Positions 54,786 to 64,000 of a stretch of 64,000 bases of DNA are shown here, piece after piece. Each line of letters starts with the position of its first letter. Position 1 is the first letter of the stretch. Made by a program: the position numbers and the translations under genes. Source of the DNA: Aurifilum marmelostoma (Eukaryota > Ascomycota > Sordariomycetes > Diaporthales > Cryphonectriaceae); assembly GCA_027559495.1 (NCBI GenBank), contig JAMXSV010000006.1, positions 1,798,001 through 1,862,000 on the forward strand, given 5' to 3'. A model generated the notes under the pieces. The model did no database searches. It was not told where the DNA came from and saw only the letters and a list, made by a program, of their open reading frames with translations.

Positions 54786-56944
54786 TTACTGCTGCCAGGG
54801 ACTTTGTTGTGCCGGTCGAGGGAAAACAGGGACCGTCTGCAGAGAATCAAGTCCGCCACCCATGGGTTGTTGGTTATGTTGCCAGCCCATGCCCGTGTTA
54901 TGGTTAACGAATTGTGACTGGCGGAAGGGGTTTGTGGTCCCTGTAGGCTGGGGAACCAGGCCTGCGCTCGTGGCTGGCCGCTGCTGCTGCTGTGCTTGAG
55001 CAACACCAAAGTTCTTGGCAAAAGGATTGGTACCCGTCTGCATCGGCTGCAGCGGCCCAGTCTGTTGTGGTGGTGTTGGTTGAAACGCGGGTGGGTTAGA
55101 CTGCGATGCTGGCCTGGCAAAGGGGTTGGTGGACGTCTGCTGTGGTTGTAGGGCGGTAGGGGGGACTCGTTGGGGCCGATTGCGTGGTCATGCCGGTGGG
55201 CATAGGGTTCTGGCCCGTCGTCATCATCGAGACTCGGAATGGGTTGGTGGTCTGCTGCTGTTGTACTTGGAGATTGGGCATGGATGCATTGCCTGTCTGG
55301 AAAGATGCGACTGAGTCCTGCGGTATTGGGGCCAGCGAGCTTTGATAACCAGGCTGCGACATGAATCCACCAAAACCTGCGCCGGCGTAGGGCTGCTGCT
55401 GGGGTTGCTGTTGTTGTTGTTGGAAACCCGTCATCTGTTGCTGGAAGGGGTTCGTTCCCTGGTAGCCAGTCTGCTGCGGCACGAACCCGTTCTGGAACTG
55501 CTCGGTAGGTTGTTGAGCCTGGAAGCTTGAGTTCCCCCAGGGCAACGCGCCCACCTGCGGCTGCGCGGACGGGGGGCGCGCCCAGCGTGGTCTGGTTCTG
55601 CTCGATCGAGTCGAAGAAGTCGATCAGATCCGCATCCGGACCCTTAGCCGGCTTGGATTCGGACGCTGACGAGCTGGCAGCGCCATTAACGCTGGGGAAT
55701 GCGCTGTTCGCCGCTGCTGACTTGGACGGTGACTCGCTCTTGCTGAAAATCGGTGGTTTCGAGATGGATCCTGAGCCGCCCTTGCTCTTCTTGGCCTCCA
55801 GCTCGGCCAGATACTGTCGCCTGTGGATCTCGAAATCCGGATCGTTGAGATAATCCTCCAGCTGGCGACCAAGATTGACGGGAGCGTGCTTCAACTTTGG
55901 GACTTCAACCCTCGTGTGATGTTCGTATTGGCGGGCCATGCTCAGGTACTGAACCACCATGTCTGTCTGCCTGATGAACGCACGATAGATGTCCATGGCT
56001 CGTTCTGCGTCAACCTTGGACATCTCGAAGAAATGACCTGTTCACCATTGTCAGAACAAAGGCATCAACAACAGAAAAGTCCGCCTTGGGATCAGTGATG
56101 CGTACCCAGAATGTTGATCAATGCGTGGTTGACCACCTGGAAAAGCGCCAACAGGTCCAAGACCAGCAACCGGAAGACTGTGATCGTGATTTCATTCTCC
56201 GGTTCGTTGTCCATAACCTAAGTATCCCGTCAGCTCACCACCTGACCTCAAGAGACAACATGGGAAGAGGGAGCACGGACGTCGCATTTCAGGAGGGCTG
56301 TCAGTTGATTCTGTACAGACTCAGTCTCCCTCAGCAGCCCCTTTTCCACAGACAGCTTCTCCAACCTGTTGTCCCTGCCGCGCACCCAGTCGATCTTTGT
56401 ATCGCGATAAGCTCGTGCTCGCTCGGAGAGGTAGTTGGCATAATGTCGTATATTTCGTCCCTGTGTCTGGGCTGTTTGTTGGGATCAGCACCTCCGTCGC
56501 GAAAAAGAAAAGCCAGTCTGTCGCCCATTCTCTTTTTCCCCCAGAAATCCGCCAGGACTGGGACTGGGCTACTGACCGTCAGAGAACATGCTCACGGCCA
56601 GCATGTTTCTGTGTTTTGCCAGATACCCCAGTGTGACATCAGGAGATCCTTCCCTGATCATGAGGTGCACGGTGATTAAACTCTTGAAGACGACGGTCCA
56701 TGTTGAGTCCCTGAGCCTGTGCTGCAGCGCTCTGAATACCTCTCCTACTCCCGCCTCTCCAGAGTGTGTCGCTATGAGGATGTGCTCGATGTATTTCGTT
56801 TTGGGGGGCGCGGCCTAGCAGCGAGTGGTTAACGTTAGCAGAGTGATGCCCGATCTCTCTCGGTATCACAACCCCCCCTCGGCCGAGAAGACGGACCTTG
56901 ATCTTGGTGGCGCCCTTGACGGACTTCTCGAAGGAGCTGGCCAT
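54786..56944 (-). CDS. AP180/CALM-type clathrin adaptor (ANTH domain, Yap1801/1802-like), two apparent +1 frameshifts
   Basis: An endocytic adaptor that binds PI(4,5)P2 through its ANTH domain. Exons (minus): 56944-56897, 56814-56577, 56471-56281, 56217-56106 and 56037-54786. The ANTH domain begins MASSFEKSVKGATKIKAAPPKTKYIEHIL, contains the KxTK-x-K phosphoinositide-binding start, then GRNIRHYANYLSERARAYRD and a long helical solenoid. The tail is Gln-rich with five NPF motifs (EH-domain ligands), e.g. TNPFQQQ, TNPFRV, TNPFAK and TNPFRQ. Two frame breaks occur in G6 runs of the plus strand (C6 in coding sense): 55571-55576, between QNQTTLGAPP and VGALPWGNSS, and 55159-55164, between SAPTSPP and TALQPQQ. 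Removing one base at each gives 612 aa with all phases closed. A C6 run in exon 2 (AAPPK) is in frame. Confidence 0.85.
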
Positions 56945-59081
56945 CTTGACAAAGAGTGTCGCGACAGGTCCTGACGCCGCGACGAGTCGACGGGGTGGGA
57001 TTTGCGATCAGGATGGATTCGCGACGGGGTTGCGAGCCTCTCGATGCGACGAGACAGATACAGGGCCGCTGCTAGTGGTGAGCTCGTCGGCGGAGATTAA
57101 TGGGGCTTGGGCTCGTCGCGGGTGCGCGGCTGTGGCTGCGGGTCGGCTTGGGCCTCTTTTCAGCGACTCGTCCCAGTCGGCGATGACGAGGCTGGCTGGC
57201 GGTCGACCCGGGAAGTCCGGGAGGCTTCTGAGGGGAATCGCCAGGCGTACAAAAAGAACACGGGTTCCTAGATAGATCGAACAATTGTCTGGCGAGGGGG
57301 GTTCATCGGGCGGCCATCACAATGACGAACGAGTCGAGATGGGCTTCCGGGGGGGTTGTAGCGTCCAGGGATCGACGTTGGGTGTGTGGCTGAGGGCGAA
57401 GGTTGGCCCTGGCGCTTGGGCGGTAATTGAACGGGAAATGGGTGATAATCTCTCAAAAGGAAAATAATGATGATGTCTGGATATGGTCATAAGTTGTTTT
57501 TGTTCTGCGCCTCTTTCTCGTATGCGCAGCGGACGGACGGACGACGCAACAAACCTGCGTTGGCCTGTTGTACTGTAATCCTCTCGGGTGATAATAAGGA
57601 GGACGACGGCTTTTGGGGGAGGGATAGTCACAGTGAGACAGTGAGACGGTGAGTGAGGTTGGGCAAGCTGCAGCAGCAAGGGTGAGCAGAGCGACTGGGG
57701 GGGGTTGGGCCTGGGGGGGCTCGAGGGAGTGTGAGGTTCTTGACTTTCAGTGGTGCACTGTAGCATGATGGTACACTAACTTTTAGCTCCTCCGGCTCGG
57801 CAGAGGAGCCACTAGCTTGGCTTCAGGGTGAGGCGAGCACAGCTGTGTCACAGAAGGGAGATGTTCCCCAGCAGGCAGGCAGCCTGCTAACACTGTAGAA
57901 ACACCGCAGTGGACTGCTGCTGCACAACAGCCATGGGGTGCTGTGTTTGTCCAGAGGTCAAATGAATGCAAACTTGCAAACGAGGATCTATCTTTTGCGA
58001 TTCGTTATTTATTGTGACTATACTACAGACTATACATGGGTTTTGAAGCAGAGCTTCCCTGAACAGTGTTTCATGAAACCAAACAGGAGCTGCTTCTGAA
58101 CCCAGTCACCATGAACAAGAAGGGATAATCCATTCCAGATGATAAGCCATCTGCTCTTGCAGACAGTTTCCCAGCACAGACTGACCAAGACCATTTTCAT
58201 CCTCAACAGGACGAAGGAAAATGAAGGAAAGAAAAAAAAAAAAGGTTTTGGGTAGAACAGTGCTGAAAATTCTCAGGACTACTGAGAAAGTCACATGGGG
58301 CCATGCTATCTCGTAGCAGAGAATAATAGACCAGTGGTAGGATGGTAGAGATGCCGCAAGACATCTCTTGGTAAGGGGGAGGGTAACAACCTCCCTGCCC
58401 GAAGCCAGTGCGACCATACCAGAGACACACGCAGGACTACCAAAAGTGCAGTCGCAATAAGACGGGAACAGCTACATAGAGAGAATGATCCTTCCGAGCT
58501 CCAAAATTGAGTCAGAGATGCCGTACAGCGTCCGATAGTAAACAAGGTCGAGTTGTGTCGAACGCTTATTTCATAATTCCAGATCCCCCTCGTCATAACC
58601 ATCGCCGCTTGAGCCCACAAGGGGAGAGCCTGGCTACGACAAAAGGGGGGGGGAATCGATCATAGGAACACGCTGGCTTTCATCATCTGCGTGAGATGTC
58701 ATGTTAGAAACTGTCATCTCTACGAGTTTGGGTGGAGGGTGGTCACATACATTGTTTTGAATGGAAGGATGAAGAGGAAAGAAGAGAGAAAATTCGAACA
58801 AAGCGCCTGTCGAACGCGCACTGAAGATATTGACGGTTCCTGCAGATCGCGACAGCGTACCCCACTCTAGAGCGCGCCGTGCCAATCAGAGCCTCTCGCT
58901 TAGGCGGAACGGCACCACCTGAGCCCGGCTGCCATCCCAGCAGCCTCGAGGTACAAGCAAGATGTACCTTTTTCTCTTAGTATCAAATCCACCAGCCAGC
59001 CAAGGTGAGTCTCATGACATTTCTTGTGTTGAGCTGGTCGGCCGCCGCTCTTTCATTGCGATCGATGCCATATTTTTCGTC
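56945..59081. other. Divergent intergenic, clathrin adaptor / AspRS
   Basis: About 2.1 kb between two divergent genes. I see no coding gene: frames are short and motif-free. The part nearest the adaptor (56,950-57,700) is GC-rich and presumably its promoter and 5' leader. An upstream in-frame ATG for the synthetase lies at 58962. Confidence 0.55.
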
Positions 59082-61608
59082 ATGATATTGCCCTTTAATA
59101 GAGGCTTGCTACGGTCTGGCAGGCCTCTGAAGAGGCAATATGTCACGTATGCAGTCTCATCTGGACGACAAAGTAGGCGTGAGCTTGCTTCTGCTGCCGG
59201 CCTCGTCGCTCGACAACAGCCGCGGACTCAACCAAGGACAAGTCTGAAAATATGCCAAGGAAGGCGATATCTTCACGATGATGGTGGAAAGAGAGGTTCA
59301 GTCTCATCGAGGGAGGTTACTGGCAATGAACTCTCGGAGAAAGTGAATGAACTCAAGGGCTTCTGTACGTACTCACTGTTGAGCTGGTTTATATAAACAA
59401 AAAATTGGGCCATGTACTTATGGAGCATTGTGCGCAGTCGACTTCCCGCCTCAGTCGCCTGCCAAGGATTTCGAACAAGGACAGGTCGTCACAGTCCATG
59501 GCTTCCTCTCTAAACGGAGAGATCTCTCCAAGAAGATGACATTCGTGGACCTGCTGGTGGATGCAGGCCCGTCATTTCAGTTCAAATCTTCCTGGGAAGA
59601 CAGGGATACTCCCGAGCACGAGGCACACAAGATTCTCAGGTCCTTCTCTGCCTGGAGTCCCGTTGCTCTGACAGGCAGGATAGACGCGTACAAGACAGTT
59701 TCCTCCACATCGTTCAGCTCGGATTTCCCAGCAGGCCGCGACAGATACGAGCTCACCCTCCAGGGCGAGCCCCGCCTCCTCAACAGCTTCCCGCAGAACA
59801 TCATCATCTCCGAGGGTGCTCTCTTCCCACCACATCTTCGACATCTCCAGCTGAGGTTTGATAAGGTTCTGCAGGACAGGCTCAAGTTCCGCGACCAATT
59901 GGTGACAGAAGCACAGGATTTCTTGAGGCAGGCAGGCTTCCTCCATGTAGAGACCCCGATCCTCTTCAAATCCACCCCCGAGGGCGCCAGGGAATTCCTA
60001 GTACCTACCAGAAGACCGGGCTATGCCTACGCGCTGCCGCAGAGTCCCCAGCAATACAAGCAGATGCTCATGGCGTCGGGTGTCCGCAGGTACTTCCAGC
60101 TTGCGAGATGCTTCCGTGACGAGGATCTGCGCGCAGATCGACAGCCCGAGTTCACACAGGTGAGCCCCAGCTGTTCTTCTTTTCCTACGAGGCATTTCCT
60201 GTTCTGTTGTTATCTCTGCATTCTTTACCTAACACAAAACTTCAGTTGGACTTGGAAATGTCTTTTGCGGCGGGCAAGGATGTGATGCAGCTAGTAGAGA
60301 GCCTGGTCCGAAGCCTCTATGAATTCATAAGGCTCAACTGGCGCATATGCGAGGTTAACGGACAGATGGGAGTCACCTCCTCGAGAACCTCCACCGTTGT
60401 TGCTGAAGACTCGGACACTGTGAGAGAGTATCCATCTCTAGTTTCAGGAAATGGACATGAAGAAGACGGAGAAGCTTTCCCACGAATCACATATCATGAA
60501 GCCATGTCCCTTTACGGCTCCGACAAACCAGATCTCAGAGTACCCAACAAGGCCAGTCTTAACTCCAAGTAATCCATGTCTCTCATTAAAAAGACGCAAA
60601 AAACTGACGACAATCCACAGATCCAACGAATCGACCACCTTCTATCCCCCTCTTTCGTCTCCATGATTTCAGACCTAGAAAACCCCATAGTAGAAGCCTG
60701 CGTCTTCCGCTTCCGGGACACACCTAACACTACAATCCCCGACTTCGTCAGATCTGTATGGGACAAACTGCCCAAGCCCCTCATGAAGAACCCAGACGGC
60801 CAGCCCGTGCCCATCATTATCGACTCGCGCAGGCCGCTGTCAGGCCTCTCCTCCCTAGGCCACGAGGCAGCGGCAGAGCTGCTCGAGCCCAACAACACCA
60901 CCACCACCACCAAACTCCCCCACCTAGGCACCCTCGAGGAAGGCGACGTCCTCGTCATCCAGGCCCGGCCCAACAGACTCTTGTCCGGCGGCTCGACCGC
61001 CCTCGGCACGCTGCGCAACCACATCTACCAGCTCGCCGTCCAACAAGGCCTCCTCCCCTTCGACCCGTCCTTCAGGTTCCTCTGGGTCACCGACTTCCCC
61101 CTCTTCACGCCCACAGACGCCACCACGGCCGATCCAGGCCAGGGCGGCTCCGCCGGCTTCGCCTCCACGCACCACCCCTTCACGGCACCCCCTCACCCCG
61201 GCAGACTTTGACCTCCTGCACACCGACCCCCTGAGCGCCAAAGCCGACCACTACGACCTCGTCGTCAACGGCGTGGAGCTCGGCGGCGGCAGCAGGCGGA
61301 TCCACGTCGCCGCCGTGCAAGAGTATGTGTTCCGCGAGGTCCTCAAGATGGACGCTGCAGGCGTCGAGCATTTCGGGCACCTGCTCGAGGCGCTGCGGGC
61401 CGGGTGTCCACCGCATGCTGGGTTCGCGATCGGCTGGGACAGGCTGGTGGCTACGCTCAGCTATACGGGGAGTGTGAGGGATGTCATTGCGTTCCCCAAG
61501 AGCAAGGCGGGCGATGAGCCTGTTGCTAGGTGTCCTGGGAAGGTGGGTAGGGAGGAGTGGGGGGTATATCATCTCCAGCCTAAGGAGCAGATCGTGGAGA
61601 GATCATGA
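59082..61608 (+). CDS. Aspartyl-tRNA synthetase, mitochondrial, class II; GC-AG intron and apparent +1 frameshift
   Basis: Charges mitochondrial tRNA-Asp. Exons: 59082-59364, 59438-60159, 60246-60551 and 60621-61608, about 765 aa. I chose the ATG at 59082, which starts a basic presequence (NRGLLRSGRPLKRQYVT); an in-frame ATG at 58962 would give a longer, less typical one. The OB-fold anticodon domain (GQVVTVHGFLSKRRDLSKKMTFVDL) precedes the class II core: motif 2 [32 protein letters not shown], and motif 3 near GFAIGWDRLVATL. The third intron (60552-60620) has a GC donor (AAG-GCCAGT) and CACAG acceptor; only this joins PNK to IQRIDHLLS in phase. The frame breaks in a C5 run (61188-61192): HHPFTAP before, LTPADFDLLHTDP after, one base out. 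Two other C5 runs in this exon are in frame. The gene must be functional, so an assembly error is likely. Confidence 0.88.
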
Positions 61609-62814
61609 TCGTGGTGTGCGAAATGCGAGTACATCTCCCCTCACTCAAGAAGGCTACCTCGATAATGTATTAGATAGATAGCTCTGTCCTGCTACCACGG
61701 AACCATTTCAAAGCTGCAAATCATAGACAGAATGGGACGTCATCGAGCCAGCCAGCCAGCCGATGCGCAGCCCGAGGTTCTCATGTGGCATGACAAGTCA
61801 TGTGTTATGACTGCGTTGCTGGTCAAGTACATACGTAATCAAACATGCCACGAGAGCAAACACCAAGATACGAGGTACATCAGAACAAAAAATGCTCGAT
61901 TCTTCCTTCAGAGAGCGAACGGGGAAGCTGTAGCCTCCATAATCCCCCACTCTCCCCAGCTATTTCTTCCCCCTCCGCCAGGCAACCTCTAATTACACAC
62001 AAAATGGACATCGCCATACAAAATGACATGTTCTTCACTACTAAAGGGCACGCCAGCACCGCCTCCTATCCATCGGATAGATCCAGCCATCTGGTTCTTC
62101 ATCTCTGTACCCTAGCAGATAAGCCTCTCCATATTGGTCGATCGCTCCACCTTGCCAGGTGGGGTTGATTTGCCAACTGAACTCCAAAACGCCCTTCGCT
62201 GTTTTTCTTTGCTGAGAAGACTCACAAACAAATGTTTCAAAACCAAAACTTGGCAGAAAGTAAGTTTCCCCTAAAAGAAAAGAACCATAGAAACCAAAAA
62301 GCCAGAAAAAATACCGCAGATCCATGTGACCCTTCTGACGCAAGGGAGGGACTGGAGGAGAGGGAGAGACGGAGAGAGGATGAAAGACCGCACAACAATT
62401 ATATCAAGTTAAAAAGGATAATATGATGAACTCGCTGGATGCTGTTCCACTTGATGTCATCCTCCTAGCTTTCCAGGAAGACTGACAGACATAATCAAGC
62501 TCGACATGTTTTTGCTTTTCATTTTGCCGGCGCTGGGCTGGTCGTAACAAATCCAATAAACTGGCTGCCAACTCGATTTGCATCTTCATGAATGATTATA
62601 GAAATATGTTGAGAGGTCGTAGTTCGTCGTGAGACAGTTGTAAGGGGACAAGACGTGTGCGATGTGATGTGATGTGATGTGTGCGTGTGTGTTTTTGTGT
62701 GTTTTTGTGAGAGTTCAGGCGTGACTTTCGACGCGCATCCCACGGAGGCAGCTCGTCGGCTACTCAGCATCCGAATTATGACGTTTCATGTCCAGAATGC
62801 CGTTCGACTGTCTC
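61609..62814. other. Intergenic between convergent genes
   Basis: 1.2 kb holding 3' flanks of AspRS and the right-edge gene. It contains a (GATGT)4 pentamer repeat followed by GT-rich sequence. No gene was seen. Confidence 0.55.
62661..62680 (+). repeat. (GATGT)4 pentanucleotide repeat
   Basis: Four perfect tandem units, followed by GTGTG and GTTTTTGT-type simple sequence to about 62710. It lies near the 3' end of the right-edge gene. Confidence 0.85.
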
Positions 62815-64000
62815 TCAAGCAATTCGCTTCCCATCCAGGTACCTCGGGCTATGTCCTTGTCCAGGGATCTGATACTGATAGTAATTAGCCGGCTGCGCAC
62901 GCCGCCTGGCCTCAAAGGCAGCGCGCTCCTCCTCGTCGAGCGAGAAGGCCTTCTTGAGCCAGCCGAACGCGCTGCGCTTCTTCTTGACAGTGCGTGTGCT
63001 TCCCGCCTTGGAGCTCGTGCCTTCCTGCATTGTCGTCACGTTGCTCAGCATGCTCATGCCCATCTGCGAGGGAGCACCGCGGTGGCCGGGACGGTGGTTA
63101 TTGCCGCCGACGACGGTGCCTGCCGTGTGTGGCCGCTGCTGGAGTGGCGAGTGTGGGCTGGCCTGGACGGGGCGGAAGTGCTGACGCTCCGAGGATGGGG
63201 ACGATAGGAGGTTAGGGAACTGCGGGCGGGTGAAGTCGAGATTTGTGGTGTGGTGCTTGTTGACATCGTTGTTGGAGGAGGAGTTGTTGTAATGCTGGTG
63301 GAGATTGTGCTGTGAGTGGTGGTTGTTACTGGTGGTGTAGTGCCTCGAGCGGTCGGACTCGGTGCCGTGAGAGGAGGACGGCGCGCGCTGGGCTGCCCGT
63401 GGTGACTGCTGCGGTGTAGGATACCGTGGCCGCTGGACCTCGTACGCGTTCACTGGTGGAACGTGGATGGCTGTTGGCAGCTCGCCCTTGAGGGAGACAC
63501 GCTCCCTGAGGGACGTCTTGTGCCCAAGGACTACCTCCTTATCGGACGACCGCGACTGTCTATGCACAGGTTGTATCTGCAAGATCTTGGGCTGGGCGCG
63601 CATGCTAGTGGGTGCTGGCGCCCGTCTCGCCTCGACCTGTTGGGGGATAGTCAGGACGGTCTCGCGCACATCGTCATCTGGTGACTGAGGCATGTCCTCC
63701 TCGGCCTCGATATGAATGCTAAGCTCGTCCGGCGTGCCCCTGTTGGCCCCGCGCGGTTCGACTCTTAGCATCGGCGGCTCGGCCAATAATGTCTTCGGAG
63801 GTTGCTCTACTTTTGGCGAGGCTCTTGGAGATGGTATTGGTGCTGGAGGAATAGGCGTGTATGTCCTTGGCTGGAGGAGGAAAAGAACGTCATCGTCCTC
63901 GTTCGCGTCGTTGACGATGCTGTCGTCCTCCTCCTCTTCCTCCTCTTCCTCCTTGGATGACGCTGTCGACTCGCTTGTCTGGGACTCGGCTACCGATCCA
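62815..64000 (-). CDS. Disordered fungal protein, 5' end beyond the window
   Basis: The minus-strand frame is open from the right edge to a stop at 62815, about 394 codons, and lacks its start. Composition is low-complexity: an acidic Glu/Asp run (SSKEEEEEEEEDD) near the edge, Pro-rich and Ser/His/Asn-rich stretches, and NNDVNKHH-type repeats. The last ~80 residues look structured and more conserved: KKKRSAFGWLKKAFSLDEEERAAFEARR. The basic-hydrophobic KKKRSAFGWLKKAF segment could be a membrane-binding amphipathic helix. I recognise no domain, and the gene converges on the synthetase. Introns upstream of the window cannot be excluded. Confidence 0.65.
   Translation of the reverse strand, partial: GSVAESQTSESTASSKEEEEEEEEDDSIVNDANEDDDVLFLLQPRTYTPIPPAPIPSPRASPKVEQPPKTLLAEPPMLRVEPRGANRGTPDELSIHIEAEEDMPQSPDDDVRETVLTIPQQVEARRAPAPTSMRAQPKILQIQPVHRQSRSSDKEVVLGHKTSLRERVSLKGELPTAIHVPPVNAYEVQRPRYPTPQQSPRAAQRAPSSSHGTESDRSRHYTTSNNHHSQHNLHQHYNNSSSNNDVNKHHTTNLDFTRPQFPNLLSSPSSERQHFRPVQASPHSPLQQRPHTAGTVVGGNNHRPGHRGAPSQMGMSMLSNVTTMQEGTSSKAGSTRTVKKKRSAFGWLKKAFSLDEEERAAFEARRRAQPANYYQYQIPGQGHSPRYLDGKRIA

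Noticed and set aside
58962..59081. Upstream in-frame ATG (58962) as the AspRS start, possibly with a leader intron at GTGAGT 59005
   Set aside because: No acceptor restores the frame, and the residues between lack presequence character; the ATG at 59082 begins a typical basic presequence.
1..64000. Transposons, CRISPR arrays, ribosomal RNA, and RIP-type AT-rich blocks
   Set aside because: No reverse transcriptase, transposase, long terminal or inverted repeats, no spacer-repeat arrays, no rRNA sequence and no extended strongly AT-biased stretch could be seen by eye.

Overview
The window is nuclear DNA of a filamentous ascomycete (Pezizomycotina, most likely Sordariomycetes-like). The genes are GC-rich and split by short introns, mostly about 58-160 bases, with GTRNGT donors, CTRAY-type branch points and YAG acceptors. 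The families are typical of such fungi: Dal5-like and monocarboxylate-like MFS transporters, a SAT4/Pth11-type rhodopsin-like membrane protein, a UstS-like GST, a degenerate C2H2 protein and a myristoylation-signal HTH protein. I see no rRNA, tRNA, CRISPR array or intact transposon.

Left part (1-17 kb), metabolism and transport: a Dal5-like permease (1632-3296, +), a UstS-like glutathione transferase (3916-4754, -) diverging from a monocarboxylate-transporter-like MFS gene (5776-7752, +), a secreted GH18/CHID1-like protein (8342-9881, +), a cytosolic GH43 glycosidase (10602-12858, +), a mitochondrial-type short-chain dehydrogenase (14767-15842, +) and a convergent HTH protein (16118-16936, -). 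Middle part (17-35 kb), gene-poor: a SAT4-type membrane protein (20480-22084, +), a cysteine-free small secreted protein (24074-24606, +), then four minus-strand genes: a nine-exon MFS transporter, a sulfatase, an Old-Yellow-Enzyme-like flavin oxidoreductase and a VOC-domain protein. Right part (35-64 kb), mostly housekeeping: a patatin/DUF3336 lipase, an alpha/beta hydrolase, an EamA transporter, a zinc-finger protein, URI/Bud27, NudC, the TFIIH subunit Tfb3, an AP180/CALM-type clathrin adaptor, mitochondrial aspartyl-tRNA synthetase, and a disordered protein cut by the right edge.

The most striking observations concern gene structure. Six conserved reading frames, in five genes, each carry one extra base inside a C or G run of 5-6. 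Two of these genes (NudC and mitochondrial AspRS) are expected to be essential, so a systematic homopolymer over-call in the assembly is the leading explanation; +1 recoding is the alternative. Two MFS genes contain microexons (5 and 9 bases), the AspRS gene contains an apparent GC-AG intron, and NudC has a 13-base first coding exon plus a 120-base intron that stays open in frame. Three short telomere-repeat-like boxes lie about 230-270 bases upstream of start codons. I found no clearly new multi-gene system. All gene models are manual readings of splice sites and family motifs, without alignment or RNA evidence.
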